NCBI GenBank assembly: GCA_003241175.1
Contig: QFOI01000236.1
Location: forward strand, 1-5,801
DNA from: Pseudopedobacter saltans
GTDB lineage: Bacteria; Bacteroidota; Bacteroidia; Chitinophagales; Chitinophagaceae
Length of the DNA stretch: 5,801 nt
Reading direction: 5' to 3'
This document shows, one piece after another, positions 1 through 5,801 of the stretch; within the stretch, counting starts at the first letter, position 1; each line of letters starts with the position of its first letter. The notes under the pieces were generated by a model. That model worked only from the letters and a program-made list of their open reading frames with translations. It was not told the DNA's origin and did no database searches. A program made the translations under genes and the position numbers.

Positions 1-30
1 ATTCGAATACCATTCAACTTCTATTCGAAT
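1..30. repeat. Short inverted repeat downstream of ftsX
   Basis: A 9-base arm at 1-9 (ATTCGAATA) is matched by its reverse complement at 22-30 (TATTCGAAT) around a 12-base loop. The core ATTCGAAT is itself palindromic, so it is also a direct repeat. It lies 19 bases past the ftsX stop codon on the minus strand. It could be an mRNA 3' structure or a protein-binding site, but no T-run is visible before the window edge, so I do not call it a terminator. Confidence 0.4.
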
Positions 31-48
31 CTTAACGGTTAAACAAAT

Positions 49-924
49 CTAATACAAATCATCCAAACGTGTCTTAAGATATTTCGTTACGCTTCTGTGT
101 GTACTGAAAAATGAAATACCGACTCCGACAATCAACATTCCTATGAACAAGGTAATCAATAACTTATTGTCCACCAATACACCCATCTGGGGGAACTGAT
201 CCACAGACCATTTCAACAAGCCCACCAATATAGCAATAGAGATAATCGCACTGATAATACCGTTGACAATGGCTCTAATATCCAGAGGTTTGGCTATAAA
301 CCATCGTGTGGCACCCACCATCTGCATGGTTTTAATTAAGAAACGGTTACTGTACATAGTCAATTTGATGGTATTGTCAATACTGACAATCACAATCAAC
401 GACAACACAACAGCCACCACCAAAAACACAAATCCAAGTTTGGTACTTTTTTCATTCATGCTATTGACAAGCACCTGAGGATAATTGATGTCTGTGAGTT
501 TGTTTCCAAATGCCTGTTTCAGTTGATTGCCAATCATCGCAAGGCTATCTTTATTGACATAATTGGCTTTTGCGTAGAAATCAATGCTTTCAGGCAATGG
601 ATTATAGTCCAATATATTGTCCCAGTCTTCATTGTTGTCCGCATTCCATATTTTCTTTGCCGCTTCCTTATCGATGTATTTAACATCTTTGGCGTAAGGC
701 TGCGAGGATACAAAAGTCTGTATCTGTTGTATCGTATCCTTATTGGAGGTATTGAGGTATGCACTAATGCCGACTTCTTCTTTCAAAGAGTTGCCAAACT
801 GGTGCAGGATCAAAAACACGCAACCCATTATTCCCATAATGAGCAGTACCAATGCGACGCCTACAATACTGTAAACCGAACCCGTTTTTCCTTTCTTGGA
901 AACTACTTTTCCTGTTTCAGGCAT
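49..924 (-). CDS. ftsX: Cell division protein FtsX (ABC transporter permease-like subunit)
   Basis: FtsX is the inner-membrane partner of the ATPase FtsE. In well-studied bacteria the FtsEX complex acts at the division septum and controls peptidoglycan hydrolases through its extracytoplasmic domain. The 291-residue product has the family's topology: a basic cytoplasmic N-terminus (1-16), a first membrane segment at about 18-41, a periplasmic domain at about 42-160, then membrane segments at about 163-184, 217-238 and 254-274. The periplasmic domain carries NPLPESIDF (108-116), typical of FtsX. The cytoplasmic loop after the second membrane segment contains MQMVGATRWFIAKPL (200-214), the conserved FtsX/permease signature. 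The length is normal for Bacteroidota FtsX. The ATG at 922-924 has no Shine-Dalgarno sequence, as is usual in this phylum. ftsE is not in the window. In many Bacteroidota ftsX is followed by a DUF3098 gene and uppP, which would lie beyond position 1. Confidence 0.93.
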   Translation of the reverse strand: MPETGKVVSKKGKTGSVYSIVGVALVLLIMGIMGCVFLILHQFGNSLKEEVGISAYLNTSNKDTIQQIQTFVSSQPYAKDVKYIDKEAAKKIWNADNNEDWDNILDYNPLPESIDFYAKANYVNKDSLAMIGNQLKQAFGNKLTDINYPQVLVNSMNEKSTKLGFVFLVVAVVLSLIVIVSIDNTIKLTMYSNRFLIKTMQMVGATRWFIAKPLDIRAIVNGIISAIISIAILVGLLKWSVDQFPQMGVLVDNKLLITLFIGMLIVGVGISFFSTHRSVTKYLKTRLDDLY

Positions 925-971
925 AATTCAATAATCTACAAAAATGATTAGAATACGATATTCAATAGCGG

Positions 972-979
972 CAAATTTA
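972..979 (-). promoter_or_regulatory. Candidate ftsX promoter, -7 element
   Basis: Read on the minus strand, this is TAAATTTG, an exact match to the Bacteroidota -7 consensus TAnnTTTG. It would place the transcript start about 40 bases before the ftsX ATG. I see no convincing -33 TTG/TTTG element 18-22 bases further upstream, so the call rests on the -7 match and its position. Confidence 0.4.
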
Positions 980-1007
980 GGGTTTCCGTTGTAAAGACGT
1001 ACATTTG
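976..1007 (+). promoter_or_regulatory. Candidate leuS promoter (-33 and -7 elements)
   Basis: The -7 element TACATTTG at 1000-1007 matches the Bacteroidota consensus TAnnTTTG exactly. TTTA at 976-979 lies 20 bases upstream and is a 3-of-4 match to the -33 element TTTG. Transcription would start near 1013, giving a leader of about 57 bases before the leuS ATG. The -33 region overlaps the minus-strand -7 element proposed for ftsX. Confidence 0.5.
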
Positions 1008-1069
1008 CAGCCATTTATTTAGGCTATAAAAAGCCATAATTTAACATATCAAGCAAATAGTCGCGGACA

Positions 1070-3982
1070 ATGGAATATAATTTTAATGCCATCGAGAAAA
1101 AATGGCAACAAAAGTGGAATGAAACACACGCTTATCAGGTAAAAAATGATTTTTCCAAACCCAAATATTACGTTTTGGATATGTTTCCTTATCCAAGTGG
1201 TGCGGGTCTGCACGTGGGACATCCTCTCGGCTATATTTCCACAGATATTTTTGCACGATACAAAAGGTTGAAAGGTTTTAACGTTTTGCATCCGATGGGA
1301 TACGATGCGTTTGGACTTCCTGCGGAACAATATGCGATCGAGCACGGCATCCATCCTGCGATCAGTACGGAGCAAAATATCAACAATTTCCGTAAACAAT
1401 TAGACAATATTGGATTCAGTTTTGACTGGAGTCGCGAAGTGCGTACTTCCGATCCGAGTTATTACAAATGGACGCAATGGATATTTTTACAATTATTCAA
1501 AAGTTGGTACAACAAAGACACCAACAAAGCAGAATATATCGACCAAACTTTGATTCCTGCATTTGAAAAAGAAGGTAGCAAAATCATTGATGGTCGTCGT
1601 GCAGAAATTGCACCTTTCACAGCAGAAGAATGGAAACATTATTCTCCCAAAGAGAAAAACGACATTTTGATGCAGTTCCGTTTGGCTTTCTGCGATTACG
1701 GAATTGTAAATTGGTGTGAAGCTTTGGGCACCGTTTTGGCAAATGATGAAGTCATTAACGGCGTGAGTGAACGTGGCGGTTATCCAGTTGAAAAGAAAAA
1801 ATTGCGTCAATGGTATTTGCGTATTACAGAATATGCGGATCGTTTGTTGGAAGGTTTGCAAACCGTAGATTTCAGCGATGCGATGAAAGAAATGCAATCC
1901 AACTGGATCGGTCGCAGCCAAGGCGCGGAGATTGATTTCAAAATCAAAAGCGAAAAAACTTCGGATGAAATATTAACTGTTTACACGACACGTCCCGACA
2001 CGATTTTCGGTGTGGATTTTATGGTCGTTGCACCCGAATTAGATTTGATTGACAAAATTAAAAGCGAAGCGCAAACCCAAGCTGTTGACGAGTACATCGC
2101 TTATGTAAAAAGTCGTAGCGAACGTGAACGTCAAGCTGAAAAGAAAGTAACCGGTTGTTTTACAGGTGCTTATGCGATCAATCCATTTAACGGAAAAGAA
2201 ATTCCTATTTATACAGCGGAATATGTTTTGGCGGGTTACGGTACTGGTGCCGTGATGGCGGTACCTTGTGGGGACGAGCGTGATTACAAATTTGCCAAAC
2301 AATTTGACTTGCCAGTTACCAATATTTTGGGGGACAAATTTGACGGTGAAAATGCCAATGCGACCAAAGATGCGATTTTGGAAAATAGCGATTTCGTTAC
2401 GGGCAAACCGATGAAAGAAGCGACCGAATTGATTTTGGGTGAATTGGAAAAACGTGGTATCGGCAAGCGCAAAGTCAATTTCCGTATGCGTGACGCTGCA
2501 TTTAGCCGCCAACGTTTCTGGGGCGAACCGATTCCAATCAAATGGATCGATGGCGTGGCGATTCCTTTGGATGAATCTCAATTGCCTTTGCAATTGCCAG
2601 AAGTGGAACATTACAATCCTGGTCCGGAAGGTCAAGGTCCTTTGGCAAATGTGAAAGAATGGACGGATGAATATTTGGAAACCAATACGATGCCGGGCTA
2701 TGCGGGTTCGAGTTGGTATTTCTTGCGCTATATGGATCCGCACAATGATCAAACTTTCTGCGACAGGCAAGTAAGCGATTATTGGAATCAAGTAGATATT
2801 TATTTGGGTGGAACGGAACACGCCGTTGGTCACCTTTTGTATAGTCGTCTTTGGACTAAAATCTTGTTTGATTTGGGATATATTGGATTCCAAGAACCTT
2901 ACAAAAGATTGGTAAATCAAGGGATGATTCAAGGAAGAAGTGCAATTTTGTATCGAATGATTAACACATCAGAAAAGGTAGATGAATTATTTAAAGATGA
3001 TCATACTATCAAGCCAACCATATTAGTTTCCGCAAAAACGAAATCGAGAATTATAGAAAAACAGGGATTTACAAATAATGATATCGATAATATAAACAAG
3101 TTATACTCCTCTTATACAAAATCAAAGACAATAGAAATAAAAAACGCAACATTTGATCCAATTAGAATTCCAATAGACTTTGTAAATGATGAAATTCTTA
3201 TTGACAAAGACGGATTAAAAAAATGGAGATATGACTTTAAAAATGTTGAATTTTTGAATGAAAGTGATGGAAAGTTTTATCTTGAAAGGGAAGTGGAAAA
3301 AATGTCAAAATCAAAATTCAATACTGCCAATCCAGATGAGTTAGTCAACAAATATGGTGCTGACACTTTTCGTATGTATGAAATGTTCTTGGGACCTGTG
3401 GAACAATCGAAACCATGGGAAACCAAAGGGATTGAAGGTGTTCATCGTTTCTTGAAGAAATTGTGGCGTTTGGTTTTTGATGAAGAACGCGGTGCGATTT
3501 GGAAAGATGAACCTGCAAATGACGCAGAATTAAAAACTTTGCACAAAACCATCAAAAAAGTTGGCGAAGATATCGAGCGTTTCTCTTTGAATACGGTTGT
3601 TTCTGCATTTATGGTGGCGGTAAACGAATTGACAGATTTGAAATGTCACAAACGCAGCGTGATCGAGCCTTTGGTGATTTTATTAACACCTTACGCGCCA
3701 CATATAGCAGAAGAAATATGGCATACTTTCGGAAATGAAACAAGTATTTTGGATGCAACATTCCCAACTTTTGAAGAGAAATATTTGAAAGAATCTTCCA
3801 AAAACTATCCGGTGAGCATCAATGGTAAAATGCGTGCAAATATTGAATTCGCCTTGGATGCGGACAAAACATTCATCGAAGAGACAGTATTAGCAAATGA
3901 AACCATTGCAAAATGGATTGATGGAAAACCAGTGAAAAAATTCATTTTCGTTCCTGGTAAAATGATCAATGTGGTGATATAG
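1070..3982 (+). CDS. leuS: Leucyl-tRNA synthetase
   Basis: Class I aminoacyl-tRNA synthetase that activates leucine with ATP, charges tRNA-Leu in the cytoplasm, and removes mischarged amino acids in its CP1 editing domain. Visible motifs in order: the HIGH motif as HVGH (48-51) after PYPSGAGL; the long Bacteroidota-type insertion with VNWCEALGTVLANDEV and SERGGYPV in place of a cysteine zinc knuckle; the editing-site threonine loop TTRPDTIFG (306-314); GTGAVMAVPCGDERD ending at Asp405, which I equate with the editing aspartate; MRDAAFSRQRFWGEPIP (473-489); YLGGTEHAVGHLLYSRLW; and KMSKS (744-748). The anticodon-binding and C-terminal regions follow. At 970 residues it is longer than E. coli LeuRS (860) and, by recollection, somewhat longer than most Bacteroidota LeuRS. 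Residues about 623-740 are unusual (separate entry). The ATG at 1070 precedes a standard EYNFNAIEKKWQQKW start and has no Shine-Dalgarno site. All catalytic motifs are present, so it should be functional. Confidence 0.98.
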   Translation: MEYNFNAIEKKWQQKWNETHAYQVKNDFSKPKYYVLDMFPYPSGAGLHVGHPLGYISTDIFARYKRLKGFNVLHPMGYDAFGLPAEQYAIEHGIHPAISTEQNINNFRKQLDNIGFSFDWSREVRTSDPSYYKWTQWIFLQLFKSWYNKDTNKAEYIDQTLIPAFEKEGSKIIDGRRAEIAPFTAEEWKHYSPKEKNDILMQFRLAFCDYGIVNWCEALGTVLANDEVINGVSERGGYPVEKKKLRQWYLRITEYADRLLEGLQTVDFSDAMKEMQSNWIGRSQGAEIDFKIKSEKTSDEILTVYTTRPDTIFGVDFMVVAPELDLIDKIKSEAQTQAVDEYIAYVKSRSERERQAEKKVTGCFTGAYAINPFNGKEIPIYTAEYVLAGYGTGAVMAVPCGDERDYKFAKQFDLPVTNILGDKFDGENANATKDAILENSDFVTGKPMKEATELILGELEKRGIGKRKVNFRMRDAAFSRQRFWGEPIPIKWIDGVAIPLDESQLPLQLPEVEHYNPGPEGQGPLANVKEWTDEYLETNTMPGYAGSSWYFLRYMDPHNDQTFCDRQVSDYWNQVDIYLGGTEHAVGHLLYSRLWTKILFDLGYIGFQEPYKRLVNQGMIQGRSAILYRMINTSEKVDELFKDDHTIKPTILVSAKTKSRIIEKQGFTNNDIDNINKLYSSYTKSKTIEIKNATFDPIRIPIDFVNDEILIDKDGLKKWRYDFKNVEFLNESDGKFYLEREVEKMSKSKFNTANPDELVNKYGADTFRMYEMFLGPVEQSKPWETKGIEGVHRFLKKLWRLVFDEERGAIWKDEPANDAELKTLHKTIKKVGEDIERFSLNTVVSAFMVAVNELTDLKCHKRSVIEPLVILLTPYAPHIAEEIWHTFGNETSILDATFPTFEEKYLKESSKNYPVSINGKMRANIEFALDADKTFIEETVLANETIAKWIDGKPVKKFIFVPGKMINVVI
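2930..3300 (+). other. Low-G+C, codon-atypical segment inside leuS
   Basis: Between QGMIQG (to residue 622) and EKMSKS (from 743) the reading frame continues but the composition changes sharply. G+C is about 27% over 2941-3300 by hand count, against about 50-55% in 2461-2580 and about 39% in 3421-3540. All six arginines from residue 623 to 740 use AGA, AGG or CGA, whereas CGT/CGC dominates elsewhere in the gene. The ends resemble the usual Bacteroidota linker: GRSAILYRMINT at the start, and PIRIPIDFVNDEILIDKDGLKKW then DGKFYLEREVEKMSKS at the end. The middle, about residues 644-695 (2999-3154), is a lysine-, asparagine- and isoleucine-rich stretch with no counterpart I can recall. It may be a recombinant segment, a lineage-specific insertion, or a weakly constrained surface region. 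Confidence 0.7.
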
Positions 3983-4003
3983 TGAGGCGTGAGGTTTGAG
4001 GTA
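3983..4003. repeat. Tandem heptamer repeat, three copies of TGAGGNN
   Basis: Directly after the leuS stop codon the sequence reads TGAGGCG, TGAGGTT, TGAGGTA, three head-to-tail 7-base units sharing TGAGG. Two related units (CGAGGTC, CGAGGTT) occur at 4145-4158, beyond the large palindrome. Confidence 0.6.
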
Positions 4004-4009
4004 AAACGG

Positions 4010-4045
4010 AAACGAAGGAAAGGCTATGGCTTTTTCTTCGTTTTT
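4010..4045 (+). terminator. Intrinsic terminator of leuS
   Basis: A 15-base-pair stem pairs 4010-4024 with 4029-4043, closing a TATG loop, with only two G-T wobbles and no bulges. The right arm runs into a T-tract at 4041-4045. It starts 28 bases after the leuS stop codon. The stem base is A/T-rich and the loop end G+C-rich. It should end leuS transcription; on the other strand the downstream tract is weaker, though it might stop some antisense transcription. Confidence 0.75.
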
Positions 4046-4064
4046 GTGTCTAGAAATCGTTTAT

Positions 4065-4146
4065 CGCGCAAGCATAAGTGAGGAACGAACGTTGCTTGTG
4101 TGTAAAACAACTTACACACAAGCAACGCTGCGCTAATGCTTGCGCG
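4065..4146. repeat. Large imperfect palindrome (REP-like hairpin)
   Basis: The outer arm CGCGCAAGCAT (4065-4075) is matched exactly by ATGCTTGCGCG (4136-4146). The inner arm 4090-4105 is matched exactly by 4112-4127, 16 base pairs around the loop AACAAC. After one A-A mismatch, AGTG (4077-4080) pairs with CGCT (4131-4134) with one wobble, leaving an asymmetric internal loop (4081-4089 against 4128-4130). It folds into one 82-nt stem with about 31 pairs, lying between the ends of two convergent genes. The form resembles REP/REPIN-type dispersed repeats moved by RAYT transposases, but no transposase gene is in the window and copy number cannot be judged here. Confidence 0.7.
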
Positions 4147-4158
4147 AGGTCCGAGGTT
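4145..4158. repeat. Tandem heptamer repeat, two copies of CGAGGTY
   Basis: CGAGGTC and CGAGGTT lie head to tail at the right edge of the large palindrome, overlapping its last two bases. They match the TGAGGNN heptamers at 3983-4003, so related heptamers flank the terminator and palindrome. Confidence 0.5.
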
Positions 4159-4174
4159 TTATAAAATAGTGCAA

Positions 4175-4199
4175 CTCCCCGAAAAGTCCTTTTCGAGAG
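4175..4199 (-). terminator. Hairpin after the secreted-protein gene, possible terminator
   Basis: The complementary arms (4175-4186 and 4189-4199) form about 11 pairs with a single bulged base and a very tight apical loop; the core is CGAAAAG against CTTTTCG. On the minus strand it begins 18 bases after the stop codon of the secreted-protein gene. No T-run follows directly (the next T-rich stretch is about 12 bases further on), so terminator function is uncertain and it may only be a 3' end structure or part of the repeat cluster. Confidence 0.35.
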
Positions 4200-4216
4200 A
4201 CTATGCGGTAAGATAT

Positions 4217-5008
4217 TTAATGCATAATATCTAATGCGCTTACTCCATTATTCCCAGTTTTCGACTTGGGCAAATCGTCAAACTTGATGCCTGTATAGCT
4301 TAAGATAATTGCTTCTATATTGGATTTAGTGGCTTTTTTATTGTCGGAGATGTAGAGGTCTAATTGTTGTATTACATTCGGATTGTCTGTCAATAATTCC
4401 TTTAACAATTTCCAACCATCCAAAATATTGGCTCCAATATTAGCCTTTCTAGGGAGTTCAAATAATTCACCCGAATTTGCTTTTTCCACATAATAGGCAT
4501 AAGGCACATCACGAAACCCAAAAGAAGCACCTGCAAGGGCGCCACCCAAAGCACCTCCTCCAAAGAAACCAGGAGAGCTACTTGCATTCATCTCGTCTGC
4601 AATTTTGTAAAATCGAATAGAATCCTTGTTAATAATTTGCATCGTATTTCTTTGGAATCGACCATTTTCCAATGGAAAAAAATCATAGATAGCATCTACT
4701 CCGTATTTTTTATCTTGATGGTACCTTACCAATTTCTTTTTTACACAATAAGGTAGATTGTTGTCCTTAATGCCAGCTATTTCATCCACAGAAATCTCCT
4801 GCTTATCTTTATTGTCCAAGGTCTTGTAGACAAAAACATTTTTTGCTTCCTTAAATCCACCAAAAAATTTCTTATTAGGCAGATTCTTCAATGCCACAAA
4901 TTTGCAAATAACGGTATCGCCATTATTTTTTACAAAATAACCATCTTGTGAAAAAGCGCTAAAGTAGATTAAAGAGGCAAGAACGAATAAAGCAGTTTTT
5001 TTTCTCAT
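4217..5008 (-). CDS. Secreted protein of unknown function with glycine-rich segment
   Basis: I do not recognise a named family for this 263-residue protein. It starts with a clear signal peptide: MRKK, a hydrophobic core to about residue 18, and likely cleavage after Ser20 before QDG, a pattern common in Bacteroidota. It lacks a lipobox cysteine, so export to the periplasm or outer membrane face is likelier than lipidation. The mature start, GYFVKNNGDTVICKF (23-37), resembles the GY-x-NGDT opening of many uncharacterised Bacteroidota envelope proteins. Residues 40-140 look beta-rich and polar. Residues 147-165 form a Gly/Ala-rich stretch (FFGGGALGGALAGASFGF) that could pack or insert against a membrane like a glycine-zipper segment. 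A C-terminal part (about 195-263) looks helical. No catalytic motif is visible. It is convergent to leuS and divergent from the hydrolase gene, so it appears monocistronic. The ATG at 5006-5008 lacks a Shine-Dalgarno site. Confidence 0.8.
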   Translation of the reverse strand: MRKKTALFVLASLIYFSAFSQDGYFVKNNGDTVICKFVALKNLPNKKFFGGFKEAKNVFVYKTLDNKDKQEISVDEIAGIKDNNLPYCVKKKLVRYHQDKKYGVDAIYDFFPLENGRFQRNTMQIINKDSIRFYKIADEMNASSSPGFFGGGALGGALAGASFGFRDVPYAYYVEKANSGELFELPRKANIGANILDGWKLLKELLTDNPNVIQQLDLYISDNKKATKSNIEAIILSYTGIKFDDLPKSKTGNNGVSALDIMH

Positions 5009-5038
5009 ATAAAGAGGATAAACTCGTAGTTAAAATAT

Positions 5039-5046
5039 CAAATATA
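5039..5046 (-). promoter_or_regulatory. Candidate -7 element for the secreted-protein gene
   Basis: On the minus strand this is TATATTTG, an exact match to TAnnTTTG, 30 bases before the ATG. The region is very A+T-rich, so a chance match is quite possible, and no TTG is seen at the -33 distance. Confidence 0.35.
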
Positions 5047-5216
5047 TATCTAAAGTATGAAAAGTAAATTAACTTTTTCTTTACAAATTTTTCTATCCAT
5101 GACTTGTCGCTAGTAAGTCCATTTAAATGAGATTAATTGAATATCTTCTTTTTATGCTTTTTAACAGTTTTTGTAAAAATTAATCGAGAAATTGCAGAAA
5201 GACAAAACGAATAGCA

Positions 5217-5801
5217 ATGCCACATAATTATTACAATCGAGAATTGCACGGTGACTATGAATTGATTTCATTGGGAGATTTTAAATTAGCAGAGGGGGGC
5301 ACAATTCCAAACCTAGAATTAGCCGTAAGAAAAATAGGCGAGTTGAATGCGGATAAAAGTAATGCGATCTTGATGCCTACATGGTTTTCGGGAACAACAA
5401 AAATATTGGAAGATGTCTATGTAGGAAAAGGACATGCACTCAATCCGGAAAAATATTGCATCATTTTAGTCAATCAAATAGGAAACGGACTATCAACTTC
5501 CCCATGGAATGCAGACGAATCCATCAAAGGCCCAAAATTCCCCAAAGTTCGCATTGAAGATGACGTAAAAGCGCAATACAAACTATTGACGGAGCATTTC
5601 GACATACCTTATTTACAGCTAGTTGTTGGCGGTTCTATGGGAGCGCAGCAAACTTATGAATGGGCGGTACGTTATCCAGACTATGTAAAACGTGCAGCGC
5701 CTATTGCTGGTTACGCAAAGAACACAGAGCACGATTTTATATTTACCAGAACGTTATTGGACACACTGACAATAGATCCGGCTTACAACGAGGGCAACTA
5801 T
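5217..5801 (+). CDS. MetX-like alpha/beta hydrolase (homoserine acetyltransferase superfamily), 3' end missing
   Basis: The frame is open from the ATG at 5217 to the window edge (195 codons, no stop), so the C-terminal part is missing. It follows the plan of the homoserine O-acetyltransferase branch of alpha/beta hydrolases: a first strand region GGTIPNLELAVRKIG (27-41), the oxyanion-hole segment NAILMPTWFSGTT (49-61), NPEKYCIILVNQIGNG (76-91), FPKVRIEDDVKAQ (108-120), and the nucleophile elbow VVGGSMGAQQTYEWAVRYP (136-154) with Ser140 as predicted nucleophile. The Asp and His of the triad would lie beyond the window. Classical MetX has a G-rich NVLGGC-GTTGP segment and GGSMGGMQ; here the equivalents are NQIGNGLSTSP and GGSMGAQQ, so this is probably a non-canonical relative (acyltransferase or esterase of unknown substrate) rather than the methionine-pathway enzyme. 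No metabolic neighbour supports a pathway. No Shine-Dalgarno site or exact -7 element was found upstream. Confidence 0.85.
   Translation, partial: MPHNYYNRELHGDYELISLGDFKLAEGGTIPNLELAVRKIGELNADKSNAILMPTWFSGTTKILEDVYVGKGHALNPEKYCIILVNQIGNGLSTSPWNADESIKGPKFPKVRIEDDVKAQYKLLTEHFDIPYLQLVVGGSMGAQQTYEWAVRYPDYVKRAAPIAGYAKNTEHDFIFTRTLLDTLTIDPAYNEGNY

Noticed and set aside
523..951. Open frame on the plus strand antisense to ftsX
   Set aside because: It overlaps ftsX fully, and its translation has no recognisable motif; it is a shadow of the FtsX reading frame.
1022..1035. GGCT/AGCC mini-hairpin in the leuS leader, possible attenuator or T-box
   Set aside because: Only four base pairs around a six-base A-rich loop; there is no T-box sequence, no terminator/antiterminator pair and no leucine-rich leader peptide.
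2039..2932. Long open frame antisense to leuS (297 codons, minus strand)
   Set aside because: It lies wholly within leuS, whose product has all family motifs. The antisense frame is open because of leuS codon bias, and its translation is low-complexity in F/I/R/T with no recognisable domain.
4065..4146. CRISPR repeat or attachment site interpretation of the palindrome
   Set aside because: There is no repeat-spacer periodicity, no cas or integrase gene, and no tRNA nearby; a single hairpin unit fits a REP-like element better.
5127..5183. Tiny hydrophobic open frame of 18 residues upstream of the hydrolase gene
   Set aside because: It is very short, lies in A+T-rich DNA, has no ribosome-binding site, and nothing beyond chance supports it as a gene or leader peptide.
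5140..5200. Promoter for the MetX-like gene around AGTTTTTG
   Set aside because: The best candidate does not match TAnnTTTG at the first two bases and has no spaced -33 element, so I do not call it.

Overview
The window looks like chromosomal DNA of a Bacteroidota bacterium, probably a member of Chitinophagales/Chitinophagaceae. The evidence is an A+T-rich sequence, genes without Shine-Dalgarno sites, two exact matches plus one weaker case of the Bacteroidota -7 promoter element TAnnTTTG, a LeuRS with the long Bacteroidota-style sequence between the catalytic core and the editing domain, and a secreted protein whose signal peptide ends in S|QDG. The family-level placement is an inference.

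Layout from left to right: ftsX, the cell-division ABC transporter membrane subunit, lies on the minus strand (49-924). After a 145-bp divergent intergenic region with back-to-back promoter candidates, leuS (leucyl-tRNA synthetase) runs on the plus strand (1070-3982). A strong intrinsic terminator follows leuS (4010-4045). The 234-bp convergent spacer then holds heptamer repeats (YGAGGNN) on both sides of a large 82-nt imperfect palindrome (4065-4146), and a smaller hairpin (4175-4199). A secreted protein of unknown function lies on the minus strand (4217-5008). A 208-bp divergent spacer separates it from the start of a MetX-like alpha/beta hydrolase on the plus strand (5217 to the window edge, incomplete).

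The genes do not form one pathway: these are four separate transcription units of ordinary housekeeping or accessory type. I see no defence system, CRISPR array, tRNA, rRNA or transposase gene.

Two things stand out. First, leuS contains a segment of about 370 bp just before the KMSKS motif (about 2930-3300) with much lower G+C (about 27% by hand count, against about 38-55% in sampled flanks) and a different arginine codon choice (AGA/AGG/CGA only). It includes about 50 residues that seem extra relative to Bacteroidota LeuRS as I remember it. Second, the leuS 3' spacer carries a palindrome with flanking heptamers that looks like a dispersed REP-type element.
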